Positions 28,301 through 36,279 of a stretch of 64,000 nucleotides of DNA are shown here, one piece after another. The number at the start of each line of letters is the position of its first letter. The first letter of the stretch is position 1. Source of the stretch: Reichenbachiella agariperforans (GTDB lineage: Bacteria; Bacteroidota; Bacteroidia; Cytophagales; Cyclobacteriaceae); the NCBI RefSeq assembly GCF_900142205.1, contig NZ_FRAA01000009.1, positions 62,001 to 126,000 on the forward strand. The letters run 5' to 3'. The position numbers and the translations under genes were made by a program. The notes under the pieces are model-generated. The model was not told the origin of the DNA, made no database searches, and saw only the letters and a list, made by a program, of their open reading frames with translations.

Positions 28301-29410
28301 GGATCTGGGATCAATGAAGAAGAAATAGAACGGATTTTTGATCGTTTTTACCAATCCTCCGACGACAAGTCGTCTAACCCAGAAGGAACTGGAATTGGTC
28401 TACACCTCACTCGATCAATTGTAGAACTCCATCATGGTACGATCAGAGCAGGACTCAACCCGTCTGGGCAAGGGACTAGCTTCCTGATCCACCTGCCGCT
28501 GGGGCGGCAACACTTAAATGAAGAAGAAATAACAGAATCCGACAGCAATAAATCAAACGGTAATACTCCGAGATACTATATACCTATAGTGCCCATAGTA
28601 GAACAAGCAAAATCCAAAAGCAAACTCAATGTCTTGATAGTAGATGACGATGATGAGATCAGAAACTATCTCGTTAGCGAATTTTCCGAAGACTACCATA
28701 CAGCTGCAAGTATGAATGGTGAAAAGGCTTACGCTGAAATCCTTAAAAAATCACCTGACCTCATCATCAGTGATGTAGTCATGCCCAAAATGGATGGGGT
28801 TACGCTATGTAAAAAAATTAAACACAACGTCAATGTTAATCATATCCCAGTTATTCTTCTCACCGCAAAAACCACCGAAGAAGACAAACTTCGAGGGCTG
28901 GACACAGGTGCAGATGCTTACATAGCCAAACCCTTTAATATTGATATTCTGAAGAAAACCGTAGCAAACCTGATAAAAAACCGTCAGCTACTCAAAAACA
29001 ACTACAACGGTAATCAGCTGCAGAATGATAAAATCAAGAAAATAGAAGTACAATCTACCGACGACATCCTGATGCAAAAAATCATGACGGTGATCAATGA
29101 AAACATTGCTAACTCCGAACTCAATGTAGAGATGATCGCTTCTGAAATCGGCTTTAGCCGCGTACACCTTCATCGAAAACTCAAAGAAATCACAAGCCAA
29201 TCCGCGAGAGATTTGATCAAAAATACTCGATTAAAACAAGCCGGTGACCTTCTCAACCATAAGCAGATCAGCATCTCAGAAGTCGCATATGCTACTGGCT
29301 TTTCATCCCCTGCCAAATTCTCCACCAGCTTCAAGGAATTCTATGGTATTGCTCCTTCTAGATATGTGGAACAAAAACAGCAAGATAAAAAAACAAGAGT
29401 TCAAAAATAG
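25334..29410 (+). CDS. Hybrid two-component system sensor/regulator (HTCS)
   Basis: A one-protein signalling system of about 1358 residues. It has a signal peptide (ending near SPTYSQ), ten or more Reg_prop beta-propeller blades (repeats such as DNKGQIWMATEDGL and GDLWVGSDGDGVY) over about 30-665, a Y_Y_Y domain (about 690-775), one membrane helix (about 775-800), HisKA with H839 in SHEIRTPITL, HATPase_c, a receiver domain with D1147 in ISDVVMPKMDG, and an AraC-type DNA-binding domain at the C-terminus. Such proteins sense a glycan or similar ligand in the periplasm and switch on a nearby uptake locus, here probably the two genes downstream. The start is 25334 by signal-peptide fit; ATG 25316 is an alternative. 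Confidence 0.95.
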   Translation: MNRIFSHITRLFVTLFLFLVISPTYSQRAQLFTTDSELPSSLIFDLHQDNKGQIWMATEDGLCRYDGAKITTYKTNNSNILNNYSKFIFEDSKGHLFFGFFNGLQVYDHNTDRFTTIPLLLENGTPFYAHTMAILERKNGDILIGSSGLGIFKLNEDSTQLVGKQMPNLISGNLIRYLFEDQNQNLWIATNDEGLYKVTMDGRSFNYFASDSRDFKEVSAIVQNNKGQIFIGTTYNGFYEYLSQSDSFNHINSMPSNMPIVTLNIRKQDDKILIGTDGYGIKYFDPITRKISNLNFEISNLDLSKSKVHSILEDMSGNTWLGLFQKGVALIPSNENNFDYIGNQSIKSNLIGTKYIMSLWKDHAGDLWVGSDGDGVYKLSKDNNEQYTVSITYDSSPSTVLSVFEDSNHNLWLGSYGEGLYLYNRKSKVFEKFKLLLDHLSKPIENVTFITEDNHGKLWLGTLGGGIFSIQLNSMKVTQLSSFTPNPTNNDNSVLHNNWVSSLYTSRDDKLYIGTYDGVSCLDLNSGHFSLLNNIRDEFKGKIIYSLHEDSFGQMWFGTSQGLISFNPTTNELVSYTIEDGLPSNVICGIRANGDKLWISTNYGISQFDTSTGIFFNYYYNDGLQGNEFAKSCSFKDKKGNIYYGGINGITIFKPNEIKTKVREPEINITALYLGNQPVNTNTKSGSYQVTQQSILETNHIDLSHNDNSFTIEFTAMEFSNPQRINYYYSMDNSKWIGLQPGTNTVTFSNLSPGSYQFRVRSKDYNTLSEPKTLSIQIHPAWYLSGWAKILYSITTALILWIIYFLLRQRLEIRKKMKAQQQDQKINQAKLEFFINISHEIRTPITLIINPLRKLIKQDTDEKRHRDYFIMQRSAERILKLVNQLLDIRKIDKGQLKMKFQETDIIQFLQETSLIFDEQIHGKDIKFSINASKNTLVYLDPNHFDKVIQNILSNAIKYTPHQGEIDIYVKQGTDETHKPSYISIEVYDTGSGINEEEIERIFDRFYQSSDDKSSNPEGTGIGLHLTRSIVELHHGTIRAGLNPSGQGTSFLIHLPLGRQHLNEEEITESDSNKSNGNTPRYYIPIVPIVEQAKSKSKLNVLIVDDDDEIRNYLVSEFSEDYHTAASMNGEKAYAEILKKSPDLIISDVVMPKMDGVTLCKKIKHNVNVNHIPVILLTAKTTEEDKLRGLDTGADAYIAKPFNIDILKKTVANLIKNRQLLKNNYNGNQLQNDKIKKIEVQSTDDILMQKIMTVINENIANSELNVEMIASEIGFSRVHLHRKLKEITSQSARDLIKNTRLKQAGDLLNHKQISISEVAYATGFSSPAKFSTSFKEFYGIAPSRYVEQKQQDKKTRVQK

Positions 29411-29931
29411 AAAGTCATTGAAATATGGCAAGAGAAACAATTACTAACAAACCATACTAATAACCCCATGTGTCAGTACCCCATACTTCTCTATCTATAA
29501 ATGAAGCCAATCAAGAGCAAGTGAAAGTGCTTCAATGACACTCCAGATATTTTCGAACATAACGCCATTAACTAACTTCCAAATTAAAAGTTGTCTCTGA
29601 CGAAGGAGTATAAATTAAACTCTGTCTGATTACTATTAATTGCCTATTGACTCAGCCCCATTTGGGGATTGGGTTCGACGCTGACGTTTTTGTCTCAGTA
29701 ATGTGAGAGTTCTCTATTTGGCGGGTTAACAAAGACGTAAGTTTTCACTGTGAGCTTTTACATCAGGAAACTTGAAAAGGACAATCTCTAAAAAGAATTG
29801 ACCTCTTCGCTCGGAGCGAGAACGCCAACTCCCCTTTTTTTTAAAAAATCAAAAAAACTTTATAAAGTCTGTCAGGGTAAAACCCTCCTCGCCTTTCTCA
29901 TAACCAAAGAACAACACCTTAGTTATTAGTT
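29411..29931. other. 521-bp intergenic region between HTCS and surface-repeat gene
   Basis: No gene seen. Small hairpins are present: CCCCATTTGGGG near 29657, TCGCTCGGAGCGA near 29808 followed by a T tract at about 29840, and AGGGTAAAACCCT near 29874 in what would be the leader of the next gene. It probably contains the target promoter of the HTCS. Confidence 0.5.
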
Positions 29932-31140
29932 ATGAAAAGGAATATCAAAATCATCAGCATCATAGTTTTCTTCCTCATCGGTAGCAACTACCTCCTGCGA
30001 GCACAAGACAACACACGTATCGGCCAGGTCTCATTTATTCCTGGATTCAGCACCAGCATCGGGTCATCTGAGAGAACCAACATTATCTCTCTCAATATCC
30101 TAGGAGGATATCAATACGCACTAAAAGGTGCAGAAATTGGTTCATTGTTTAATCTCAACCGCCAGAACGCATCTGGCGCACAACTAGCAGGGTTGTTAAA
30201 CTACACCGGCGGTCAGACAATCGGTGCACAGGTCAGTGGACTAATCAACCTCAACCGAAACCATATACAAGGCTTACAGTTAGCAGGGATGATCAATACA
30301 GTGCAAGGATCGGTCACTGGTGTTCAGATCGGTGGACTACTCAACTACAGTACCGAAGTAGTACAAGGCGTTCAAGTTGCTGGGCTCAGCAATCTTAGTC
30401 AAGAGACTATCGGTATGCAACTCAGTGGTCTACACAACCACTCTCTCCGTACCAAAGGTCTGCAACTCGCAGGACTATCTAATCAATCTACGCTACTACA
30501 AGGAACGCAGATCAGTGCTATTGCCAACGTATCTGAACAAAACCAAGGGCTACAACTATCTGGCATATATAACCAGACAAGCGAGCTCAATGGTATTCAG
30601 ATTGGTTTGGTCAACATCGCAGATTCGGTCTCTAGCGGCATGCAGGTTGGGTTAATCAATATCGTCAAAAAGAACGGTCTCTTCGAATTAGGAGTGGAAT
30701 ATGGGGATGTGACTCCTTGGAACCTCAACCTTCGTACGGGGCGAGATCACTTCTACTCCATTCTTACAGTAGGCACACAGTTCGAACAGTCCAACGAGGA
30801 CAAAATCTGGTCATACGGTATCGGTTTCGGATCAAAAATGTATATCAAAGACAAACTATTCGCCAATGTAGAGCTCTCCACACACCAACTCAGAAAACAC
30901 CAAGTCAATGTAGAATCACTCAACCTACTCAACAGGTTCCAGATCAATATGGGATACCAATTGTTCAAACATCTGTCGGTGACTGCTGGTCCAGTCCTCA
31001 ATATCTACGTCGCGCAAACAGATCTAACACCTTCGGATCAGCCCACGATAGATATCGCCAAAAGCCCTTTCTATGAGGAGCAAGAAGGCAACTACAAAAT
31101 CCAAGCTTGGGTAGGTTACTCAGTTGGTATCAGGTTTTAA
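29932..31140 (+). CDS. LA_2272-type surface repeat-containing protein
   Basis: 402 residues with an N-terminal signal peptide (cleaved near YLLRAQ). Residues about 60-245 consist of repeats of about 22-23 residues built on G-x-Q-x-[AS]-G-L-x-N, for example GVQVAGLSNLSQ and GLQLAGLSNQS. These probably form a beta-solenoid. The C-terminal half looks like an outer-membrane-type beta domain with alternating aromatic residues, and ends GIRF. Function unknown; a surface-exposed ligand-binding or adhesive role is inference. It lies between the HTCS and a TonB receptor and is 77 bp from the latter, so they are probably co-transcribed. Confidence 0.8.
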   Translation: MKRNIKIISIIVFFLIGSNYLLRAQDNTRIGQVSFIPGFSTSIGSSERTNIISLNILGGYQYALKGAEIGSLFNLNRQNASGAQLAGLLNYTGGQTIGAQVSGLINLNRNHIQGLQLAGMINTVQGSVTGVQIGGLLNYSTEVVQGVQVAGLSNLSQETIGMQLSGLHNHSLRTKGLQLAGLSNQSTLLQGTQISAIANVSEQNQGLQLSGIYNQTSELNGIQIGLVNIADSVSSGMQVGLINIVKKNGLFELGVEYGDVTPWNLNLRTGRDHFYSILTVGTQFEQSNEDKIWSYGIGFGSKMYIKDKLFANVELSTHQLRKHQVNVESLNLLNRFQINMGYQLFKHLSVTAGPVLNIYVAQTDLTPSDQPTIDIAKSPFYEEQEGNYKIQAWVGYSVGIRF

Positions 31141-31217
31141 TTCTCAAAACACAATAGGTCATCGCCTATAAACCCAGCGATGACCAACTACTAATCCTTC
31201 AAAAAACAAACAAAATA

Positions 31218-33581
31218 ATGACAACCAAACACCACTCTATATATCTAGTATTGATCGTACTATTCATGATCAACACTACAGTTCTAGGCCAACCAATTAC
31301 TCAAACGATCAGAGGCACGATCATAGATCAGGACTCTAAATCTCCCGCTATAGGCGCTAATATCGTTATACTCGGCACAGACCCTATCAAGGGAGCCGTT
31401 ACTGATGTAGAAGGACAGTTTCGTGTCGATGGCGTGGCAATCGGACGCATAAACCTCCGCATCACCATGATAGGATATGAAACCAAAACGATCCCTAACC
31501 TACTGGTGAGTTCTGCGAAAGAACTGATCCTTGACATCCCTATGGAAGAGTCCTTCGAAAAACTCGATGAAGTAGTTGTCATCGCCAAAAAGGATAAATC
31601 AGAAGTACTCAACGAGATGTCACTCGTCAGTGCGCGTACTTTTTCGGTGGAAGAGACCGGTCGCTTTGCAGGCTCATTTGGTGACCCTGCCCGGATGGTA
31701 TCAGGATTCGCAGGAGTGACCAACTCGCCCGATGGCAACAACGACATCATCGTCCGTGGCAACTCCCCCAAAGGCATCCTTTGGCGACTCGAAGGGATTG
31801 AAATACCCAATCCTAACCACTTTGCCAATGATGGCGCTACTGGTGGCCCTATCAATGCCCTGAACAGCAATATGCTCAGTGATTCGGATTTCATGAGTGG
31901 TGCTTTTGCGCCTGAGTATGGCAATGCCCTCTCTGGTGTCTTTGATATGAAACTTAAAAAAGGAAACAATGAGCAGCGGGAATATACCGCTGGGATCAGT
32001 ACGCTTGGACTGGACTTTACATTGGAGGGACCTTTCAAACCAAACTATAATGGATCCTACCTCATGAACTACCGCTACTCATCGCTGGCGCTGATTGACA
32101 AGACTGGGTTGATTGATTTTGGGGGAGTCCCAAAATACCAAGATATGTCTTTCAATATCAACCTACCCGTGAATCAAAAGCATAGTTTCTCTGTGTTTGG
32201 GCTCGGAGGCATCAGCTCGATTAGTACCGAAGAAACCATAGACGACAGTGACGAGATCGTAGGCAAAGCCATCATGCAGAGCAACATGGGGACTATAGGT
32301 GTGATCTACAACTACCTAATCGATCCACGCTCCTATCTGCGTGCCAGTGTATCCGTATCTGGGACACTACTCCAAAACACCTATGACATTCCTGAAAACA
32401 ACGATCCGACGGATTTTTACCGCGTCTATGACACGGACTACAGCAAGACATTTATCCGTTCGGCAGTCACCTATGGTTTCAAATGGAATGCGCAGCACAA
32501 ATTTGAGATAGGTGTGATCAACAACAGTCACTACTACAACATGACGCAAAATGCCTATAACTATGATCAGGATAGACTCGAAAATGTACTAGATGACGAT
32601 GGCAACACCAACCGCACACAGGGGTTCCTCACATGGAAATACCGCATCACCGAAGACCTCACCATGACGAGCGGACTCCATGGGCAACATTTCGCACTCA
32701 ACAACAGCTACAGCATAGAACCACGTGCTGCGCTAAAATGGGAAACCTCACCACGCAACTCCGTCAGTATCGGAGCAGGTATTCATAGCCGCATGGAGAG
32801 TGCAGCTGTCTACCTGTGGAAGTTTCAGCAAAGCGATGGCAGCTACACCCAGCCCAACAAATCCCTAGAAGTATCAAAAGCAGCACACTTGGTACTCGGA
32901 TATGATCAACTCATCGGTCAGCGCACCCACTTCAAAACGGAACTCTATTACCAATACCTCTATGATACCCCTGTAGAAAACGACCCCAATAGCACGATCT
33001 CCATGATCAATATCAGTGACTTATACACCCAGTTCGACCTAGTCAACGAGGGAACTGGTCAAAACTATGGTCTAGAAATGACGCTCGAGCAGTATCTGCA
33101 TCAGGGTTTTTACTACCTGAGCTCTGCGTCGATATTTCAGTCACTATACACTCCGATGGATGGTGTGGAGCGTGAGACTGCTTTTGCGAATCAATACATT
33201 TTTAATGTCCTAGCCGGGAAAGAGTTTAAAATCGGACAAGCCAACAAGAAGCGTGTGCTTTTCGTCAATGGCAAGGTTACACTCATGGGAGGTAAACGCT
33301 ATACGCCCATCGATCTGGCGGCTTCTATAGCCACAGGTGAAGAAGTGCGTATGGATGACAAACCCTTTTCTGAGCGTTCTGATGATCTCTTCATCGCGAA
33401 CATTGCCATAGGTACGAGACGCAACAAAGGCCGAACGACACGTGAGCTAAAATTTGACGTGCAAAACGTTACCAACAGTCAAGCAGTCGTCAATGAATAC
33501 TTCGTCCAAGCCACCAATGAGATATACAAAGTGACCCAACTGGCACTATTCCCGACCATCTCCTACTCGATCAGCTTCTAA
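31218..33581 (+). CDS. TonB-dependent receptor, carboxypeptidase-regulatory-like N-terminus, no SusD partner
   Basis: 787 residues: signal peptide, CarboxypepD_reg-like domain (about 30-115), TonB plug with DEVVVIAKK and RGNSPKGILWRLEGIEI, and an outer-membrane barrel ending ISYSISF. It is a paralogue of the receptor at 16544. It follows the HTCS and surface-repeat genes and is probably induced by them. The ligand is unknown. Two pieces of its 3' part reappear 8.75 kb away at 42092-42330 as a broken copy, together with its terminator and downstream sequence. Confidence 0.92.
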   Translation: MTTKHHSIYLVLIVLFMINTTVLGQPITQTIRGTIIDQDSKSPAIGANIVILGTDPIKGAVTDVEGQFRVDGVAIGRINLRITMIGYETKTIPNLLVSSAKELILDIPMEESFEKLDEVVVIAKKDKSEVLNEMSLVSARTFSVEETGRFAGSFGDPARMVSGFAGVTNSPDGNNDIIVRGNSPKGILWRLEGIEIPNPNHFANDGATGGPINALNSNMLSDSDFMSGAFAPEYGNALSGVFDMKLKKGNNEQREYTAGISTLGLDFTLEGPFKPNYNGSYLMNYRYSSLALIDKTGLIDFGGVPKYQDMSFNINLPVNQKHSFSVFGLGGISSISTEETIDDSDEIVGKAIMQSNMGTIGVIYNYLIDPRSYLRASVSVSGTLLQNTYDIPENNDPTDFYRVYDTDYSKTFIRSAVTYGFKWNAQHKFEIGVINNSHYYNMTQNAYNYDQDRLENVLDDDGNTNRTQGFLTWKYRITEDLTMTSGLHGQHFALNNSYSIEPRAALKWETSPRNSVSIGAGIHSRMESAAVYLWKFQQSDGSYTQPNKSLEVSKAAHLVLGYDQLIGQRTHFKTELYYQYLYDTPVENDPNSTISMINISDLYTQFDLVNEGTGQNYGLEMTLEQYLHQGFYYLSSASIFQSLYTPMDGVERETAFANQYIFNVLAGKEFKIGQANKKRVLFVNGKVTLMGGKRYTPIDLAASIATGEEVRMDDKPFSERSDDLFIANIAIGTRRNKGRTTRELKFDVQNVTNSQAVVNEYFVQATNEIYKVTQLALFPTISYSISF

Positions 33582-33615
33582 ACTAGTCAGGCAATGATAT
33601 GATGTATTAATGTTT

Positions 33616-33652
33616 AGCAGCGCAGGCGAAAGCTTGTGCTGCTTTCTTGTTT
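33616..33652 (+). terminator. Terminator of the HTCS-linked TonB receptor
   Basis: A 12-bp stem (AGCAGCGCAGGC / GCTTGTGCTGCT, two G-U pairs) closed by a GAAA tetraloop and followed by TTCTTGTTT, 35 bp after the stop codon. Its duplicate at 42366 carries a paired G-C to A-U exchange in the same stem. Confidence 0.8.
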
Positions 33653-33679
33653 AGTAGATTCGAATAGTTTTGCTTTCGT

Positions 33680-33873
33680 CTATGGGCAAACTCTATCGGG
33701 TATCAGTCTACAGCTAAAACCATGACTACCAATCATCGATATGATTTCGTCGACATCAATAACGCTCGCCTCAAAGCGAAGTATTTTATCGCAATCATTC
33801 AGATCAAAATTGATCTCCGCATCAGGATAGAAATCAGCCAGATGCGCCAAGAACACTTTCGCCTCCCCATCTA
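33680..33873 (-). pseudogene. Truncated copy of the small HMA-like gene
   Basis: The last 60 codons are nearly identical to the intact gene at 42430-42657 (shared LAHLADFYPDAEINFDLNDC region), but the N-terminal MRTEIFKTN part is replaced by unrelated sequence. The frame happens to stay open to an ATG at 33955, yet the added residues do not resemble any protein part. It is best read as a decayed duplicate left at the edge of the iron locus. Confidence 0.75.
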
Positions 33874-34105
33874 GCAAACATCCAGAATGTAGAATCGGCA
33901 CACTGCCCCCATCCACGTTTCCACAATAATCCAACGGTGGTATATCATCACTCAAATGAGCAGATAATTGATATCCAAAAAAATTAAAGTCAATCCACGT
34001 TTCGGTCCCCCTCCGCTCAGTCCAAAATATTCATATAGAACTGTCGAATTCTGGAAATATCTGTTACTTTGAAAGCGAAACAAAATGTACTGACGAATTT
34101 GTAAT

Positions 34106-35032
34106 TTATTGATTTAACATCCACTCGATCAAGTCAGGCTTATCTACAATCGACCAACTATGTGGGTGTCGTTCGCCATTGGATCGATATCCCTTATTTT
34201 CAGACGTGATATACTGTACCGTGGCGCGAGGCAATTCGTTTTGGATCTGACTCGCAAGCTTTTCTAGTCCATAAGCATTCAAATCCATAGGGTCATTTTG
34301 TCTATTCTCCTTCCACCAAATGACATCAGGCTCTGCATAGAGTCTAATTTTCAGTCCATCCAGATGGATCAAATTATGCATATCATGAGTCTCAGCGGTA
34401 TAGGGAGACTGGGACTCAAATCCAGCTATCCCCTCTTCGGGATCACCCAAAGAACGTTCTAATAAATCAGTCAACCAGATCGCCTCCTTTACAGATACCT
34501 CTGAAAAATTGCGCCCAATATTCTTTTGAGACACTTGATAAAGTGCCAACAAATCCACTGGCGAATCTACAACAAACAATCCCGCAGGCGCCACTACAGA
34601 ATTCACAGACCGCAAATAATCTGCTAAGAGCAAAGTGACATTGCCACCACTAGAAAACCCACCAAAGAAGATTTGATCAGGCACCAAATCATAGTTATCG
34701 AGAACAGTTTCCAATAACAGGGTCAGCTGCACTTTATCCTCTGTCTCTAACCATAGTTTTCGGTTATAGTTCATATAGAGCACCGCGATCTCATTAGCCT
34801 TAGCGACTTCTAGGATAGAAAACTCTCTTTCAATACTTTCAGCATCTTCGGGAAACCCACCAAATAGAATCAACAAGGTGTCTACACCCTTTAGCGGATA
34901 ATACAATACATATTGTTCGTTCATGACTTTCTCATACGACGTATTACTCGATTGATTCTTCGGTGCCTGACCAGAAAGGGTCATTGCACCGAGTAGATAA
35001 ATAACGGTGGTGTATAGCGGTAAAAATTTCAT
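34106..35032 (-). CDS. Secreted alpha/beta hydrolase
   Basis: About 308 residues with a signal peptide (ending near MTLSGQ) and an alpha/beta-hydrolase core. The strand-turn GGFPED follows the first core strand, and the nucleophile elbow is GGFSSGGN (G-x-S-x-G). A candidate catalytic Asp lies near PDVIWW, and a His occurs in the RHPHSW stretch near the C-terminus. The start at 35032 is chosen for the signal peptide; ATG 35041 is also possible. It lies beside an AraC regulator and a siderophore-type receptor, so it may cleave an ester siderophore to release iron, but that is inference from context only. Confidence 0.8.
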   Translation of the reverse strand: MKFLPLYTTVIYLLGAMTLSGQAPKNQSSNTSYEKVMNEQYVLYYPLKGVDTLLILFGGFPEDAESIEREFSILEVAKANEIAVLYMNYNRKLWLETEDKVQLTLLLETVLDNYDLVPDQIFFGGFSSGGNVTLLLADYLRSVNSVVAPAGLFVVDSPVDLLALYQVSQKNIGRNFSEVSVKEAIWLTDLLERSLGDPEEGIAGFESQSPYTAETHDMHNLIHLDGLKIRLYAEPDVIWWKENRQNDPMDLNAYGLEKLASQIQNELPRATVQYITSENKGYRSNGERHPHSWSIVDKPDLIEWMLNQ

Positions 35033-35172
35033 CTGACTCATCAGTTAATAAATATTTACATAAAACAATAGAAGCTCTATTGACAACTATTACTATAAAT
35101 AATAGATCACTACAATAAAAGACCTACACAAAAACAAAAGGTTAAATGTAGTACACTCGACTGCACATGAGA

Positions 35173-36177
35173 TTATTTGATCAGTTCGCTGGGCAGTAGA
35201 CCGTATATTTTTTTGAAGGCAACGGTGAAGTGCTGTGGGTTCTTGTAACCTACACGATAAGATGCCTCGGTGATGTTGCAGACACGCTCCTCGATGAGGG
35301 ATTTGGCGGATTTCATCCGTTGTTCGGTGATGTACTTGAATAGTGTCGTGCCATGAGTCACCTTGAAACTCTCTTTGAGTTTGGAGGCATTCATTCCTAC
35401 CAATGCTGCCAAGGACGCAATGGATAGCGGGTCGTTGAGATGAGTTGAGATGTGCTGAACGACTCGTTCCAGCTTTTCGTGAGTGCTAGGGGATAGCTGG
35501 GTAGTGGTGGAGCGAGACGAACGTTGATCCCAAGAGGCGAAAATCATCACCAAGAGTTCCAATACCTTGGCTTCCAAAAAAGGCTTTTTGAGTGAGTCGG
35601 CATATTGACAGTCGAGGATGTCCTGGATGTGGCGTTTGAGAACAGGGGTGATTTTCTGACTTCTATTCCAAAACAGGAAAGGTCGCTTGCTCTCAATAGC
35701 CGTCCCAAATTCTTTCAATACCTCCTTGAAGTTTTGACCAATAGCTTTCTTGATAAAAGCCTTGGTAAACTGTATCTCTAGGGTCTGACGATGGGGTGGG
35801 GTGAAATGCAAAACACCATTGACTCTGGGGAAATAAAACAAATTGAACTGACCAGATTGAATTTCGACAGGCATGCTGTGTTCGTCTTGGGGTTCGTAGT
35901 GATTGTAGCCTTCGATCTCAAAATGCAGTTTGAACAAAGGGAAATCATGAGATACCTCCACTTCATAGGGGGACTTGACGGTGACGTTTCGATTGACCAA
36001 AATGATCCCATCTACTTGTACCTCATGTACTTGTCCCGTCACGCCATTTTGATCAATACTCGTGTTCTCCTCCTTGATGGATTGTGTAGTGAAGTTTTTA
36101 GAGTACTGCTTGGTTTGCGTACCACCTTCGAATATCTGGCTTTTGAGAATTGTTTTCATTTCATCTTTTTGCGGCAT
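35173..36177 (-). CDS. AraC-family transcriptional regulator (PchR-like)
   Basis: 334 residues. The N-terminal part (about 1-215) is a cupin-like sensing domain. The C-terminal 100 residues hold two helix-turn-helix motifs, SIASLAALVGMNASKLKESF and ITEASYRVGYKNPQHFTVAF, ending in the AraC signature near LLPSEL. It is divergent from the siderophore-type TonB receptor across 102 bp, the usual layout of PchR-type activators that respond to a ferric siderophore. An in-frame ATG at 36159 is an alternative start. A perfect inverted repeat in the shared promoter region (36198-36230) could be its operator. Confidence 0.9.
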   Translation of the reverse strand: MPQKDEMKTILKSQIFEGGTQTKQYSKNFTTQSIKEENTSIDQNGVTGQVHEVQVDGIILVNRNVTVKSPYEVEVSHDFPLFKLHFEIEGYNHYEPQDEHSMPVEIQSGQFNLFYFPRVNGVLHFTPPHRQTLEIQFTKAFIKKAIGQNFKEVLKEFGTAIESKRPFLFWNRSQKITPVLKRHIQDILDCQYADSLKKPFLEAKVLELLVMIFASWDQRSSRSTTTQLSPSTHEKLERVVQHISTHLNDPLSIASLAALVGMNASKLKESFKVTHGTTLFKYITEQRMKSAKSLIEERVCNITEASYRVGYKNPQHFTVAFKKIYGLLPSELIK

Positions 36178-36197
36178 TTAAAAAACCTTTTGCGTTG

Positions 36198-36230
36198 GTG
36201 CAAATGATGGCTTCTATACCACATTTGCAC
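36198..36230. promoter_or_regulatory. Inverted repeat in the araC-receptor promoter region
   Basis: GTGCAAATG (36198-36206) and CATTTGCAC (36222-36230) are perfect 9-bp inverted arms separated by 15 bp, about 24 bp centre to centre. A reverse-strand -7-like box, TATTTTTG on the minus strand at 36230-36237, overlaps the right arm. Likely an operator for the AraC regulator or another iron-responsive factor. Confidence 0.55.
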
Positions 36231-36279
36231 AAAAATACACTATTTAGAACTGGTCTTAATAAATGCAGCTTTTTTTCTC

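Larger units (their letters stand above)
33451..33873. repeat. Left copy of imperfect direct repeat flanking the iron locus
   Basis: Matches 42200-42622 over about 420 bp. It covers the last 130 bp of the TonB receptor, its terminator, and the 3' part of a small HMA-like gene. The receptor and terminator portion differs at scattered positions, while the stretch from about 33645 to 33850 is nearly identical. The iron-acquisition genes lie between the two copies. Confidence 0.85.

Noticed and set aside
33874-33955. N-terminal extension of the HMA-like copy as a functional 91-residue protein
   Set aside because: The extension does not match the intact gene and has no feature of its own; the copy is better explained as truncated.
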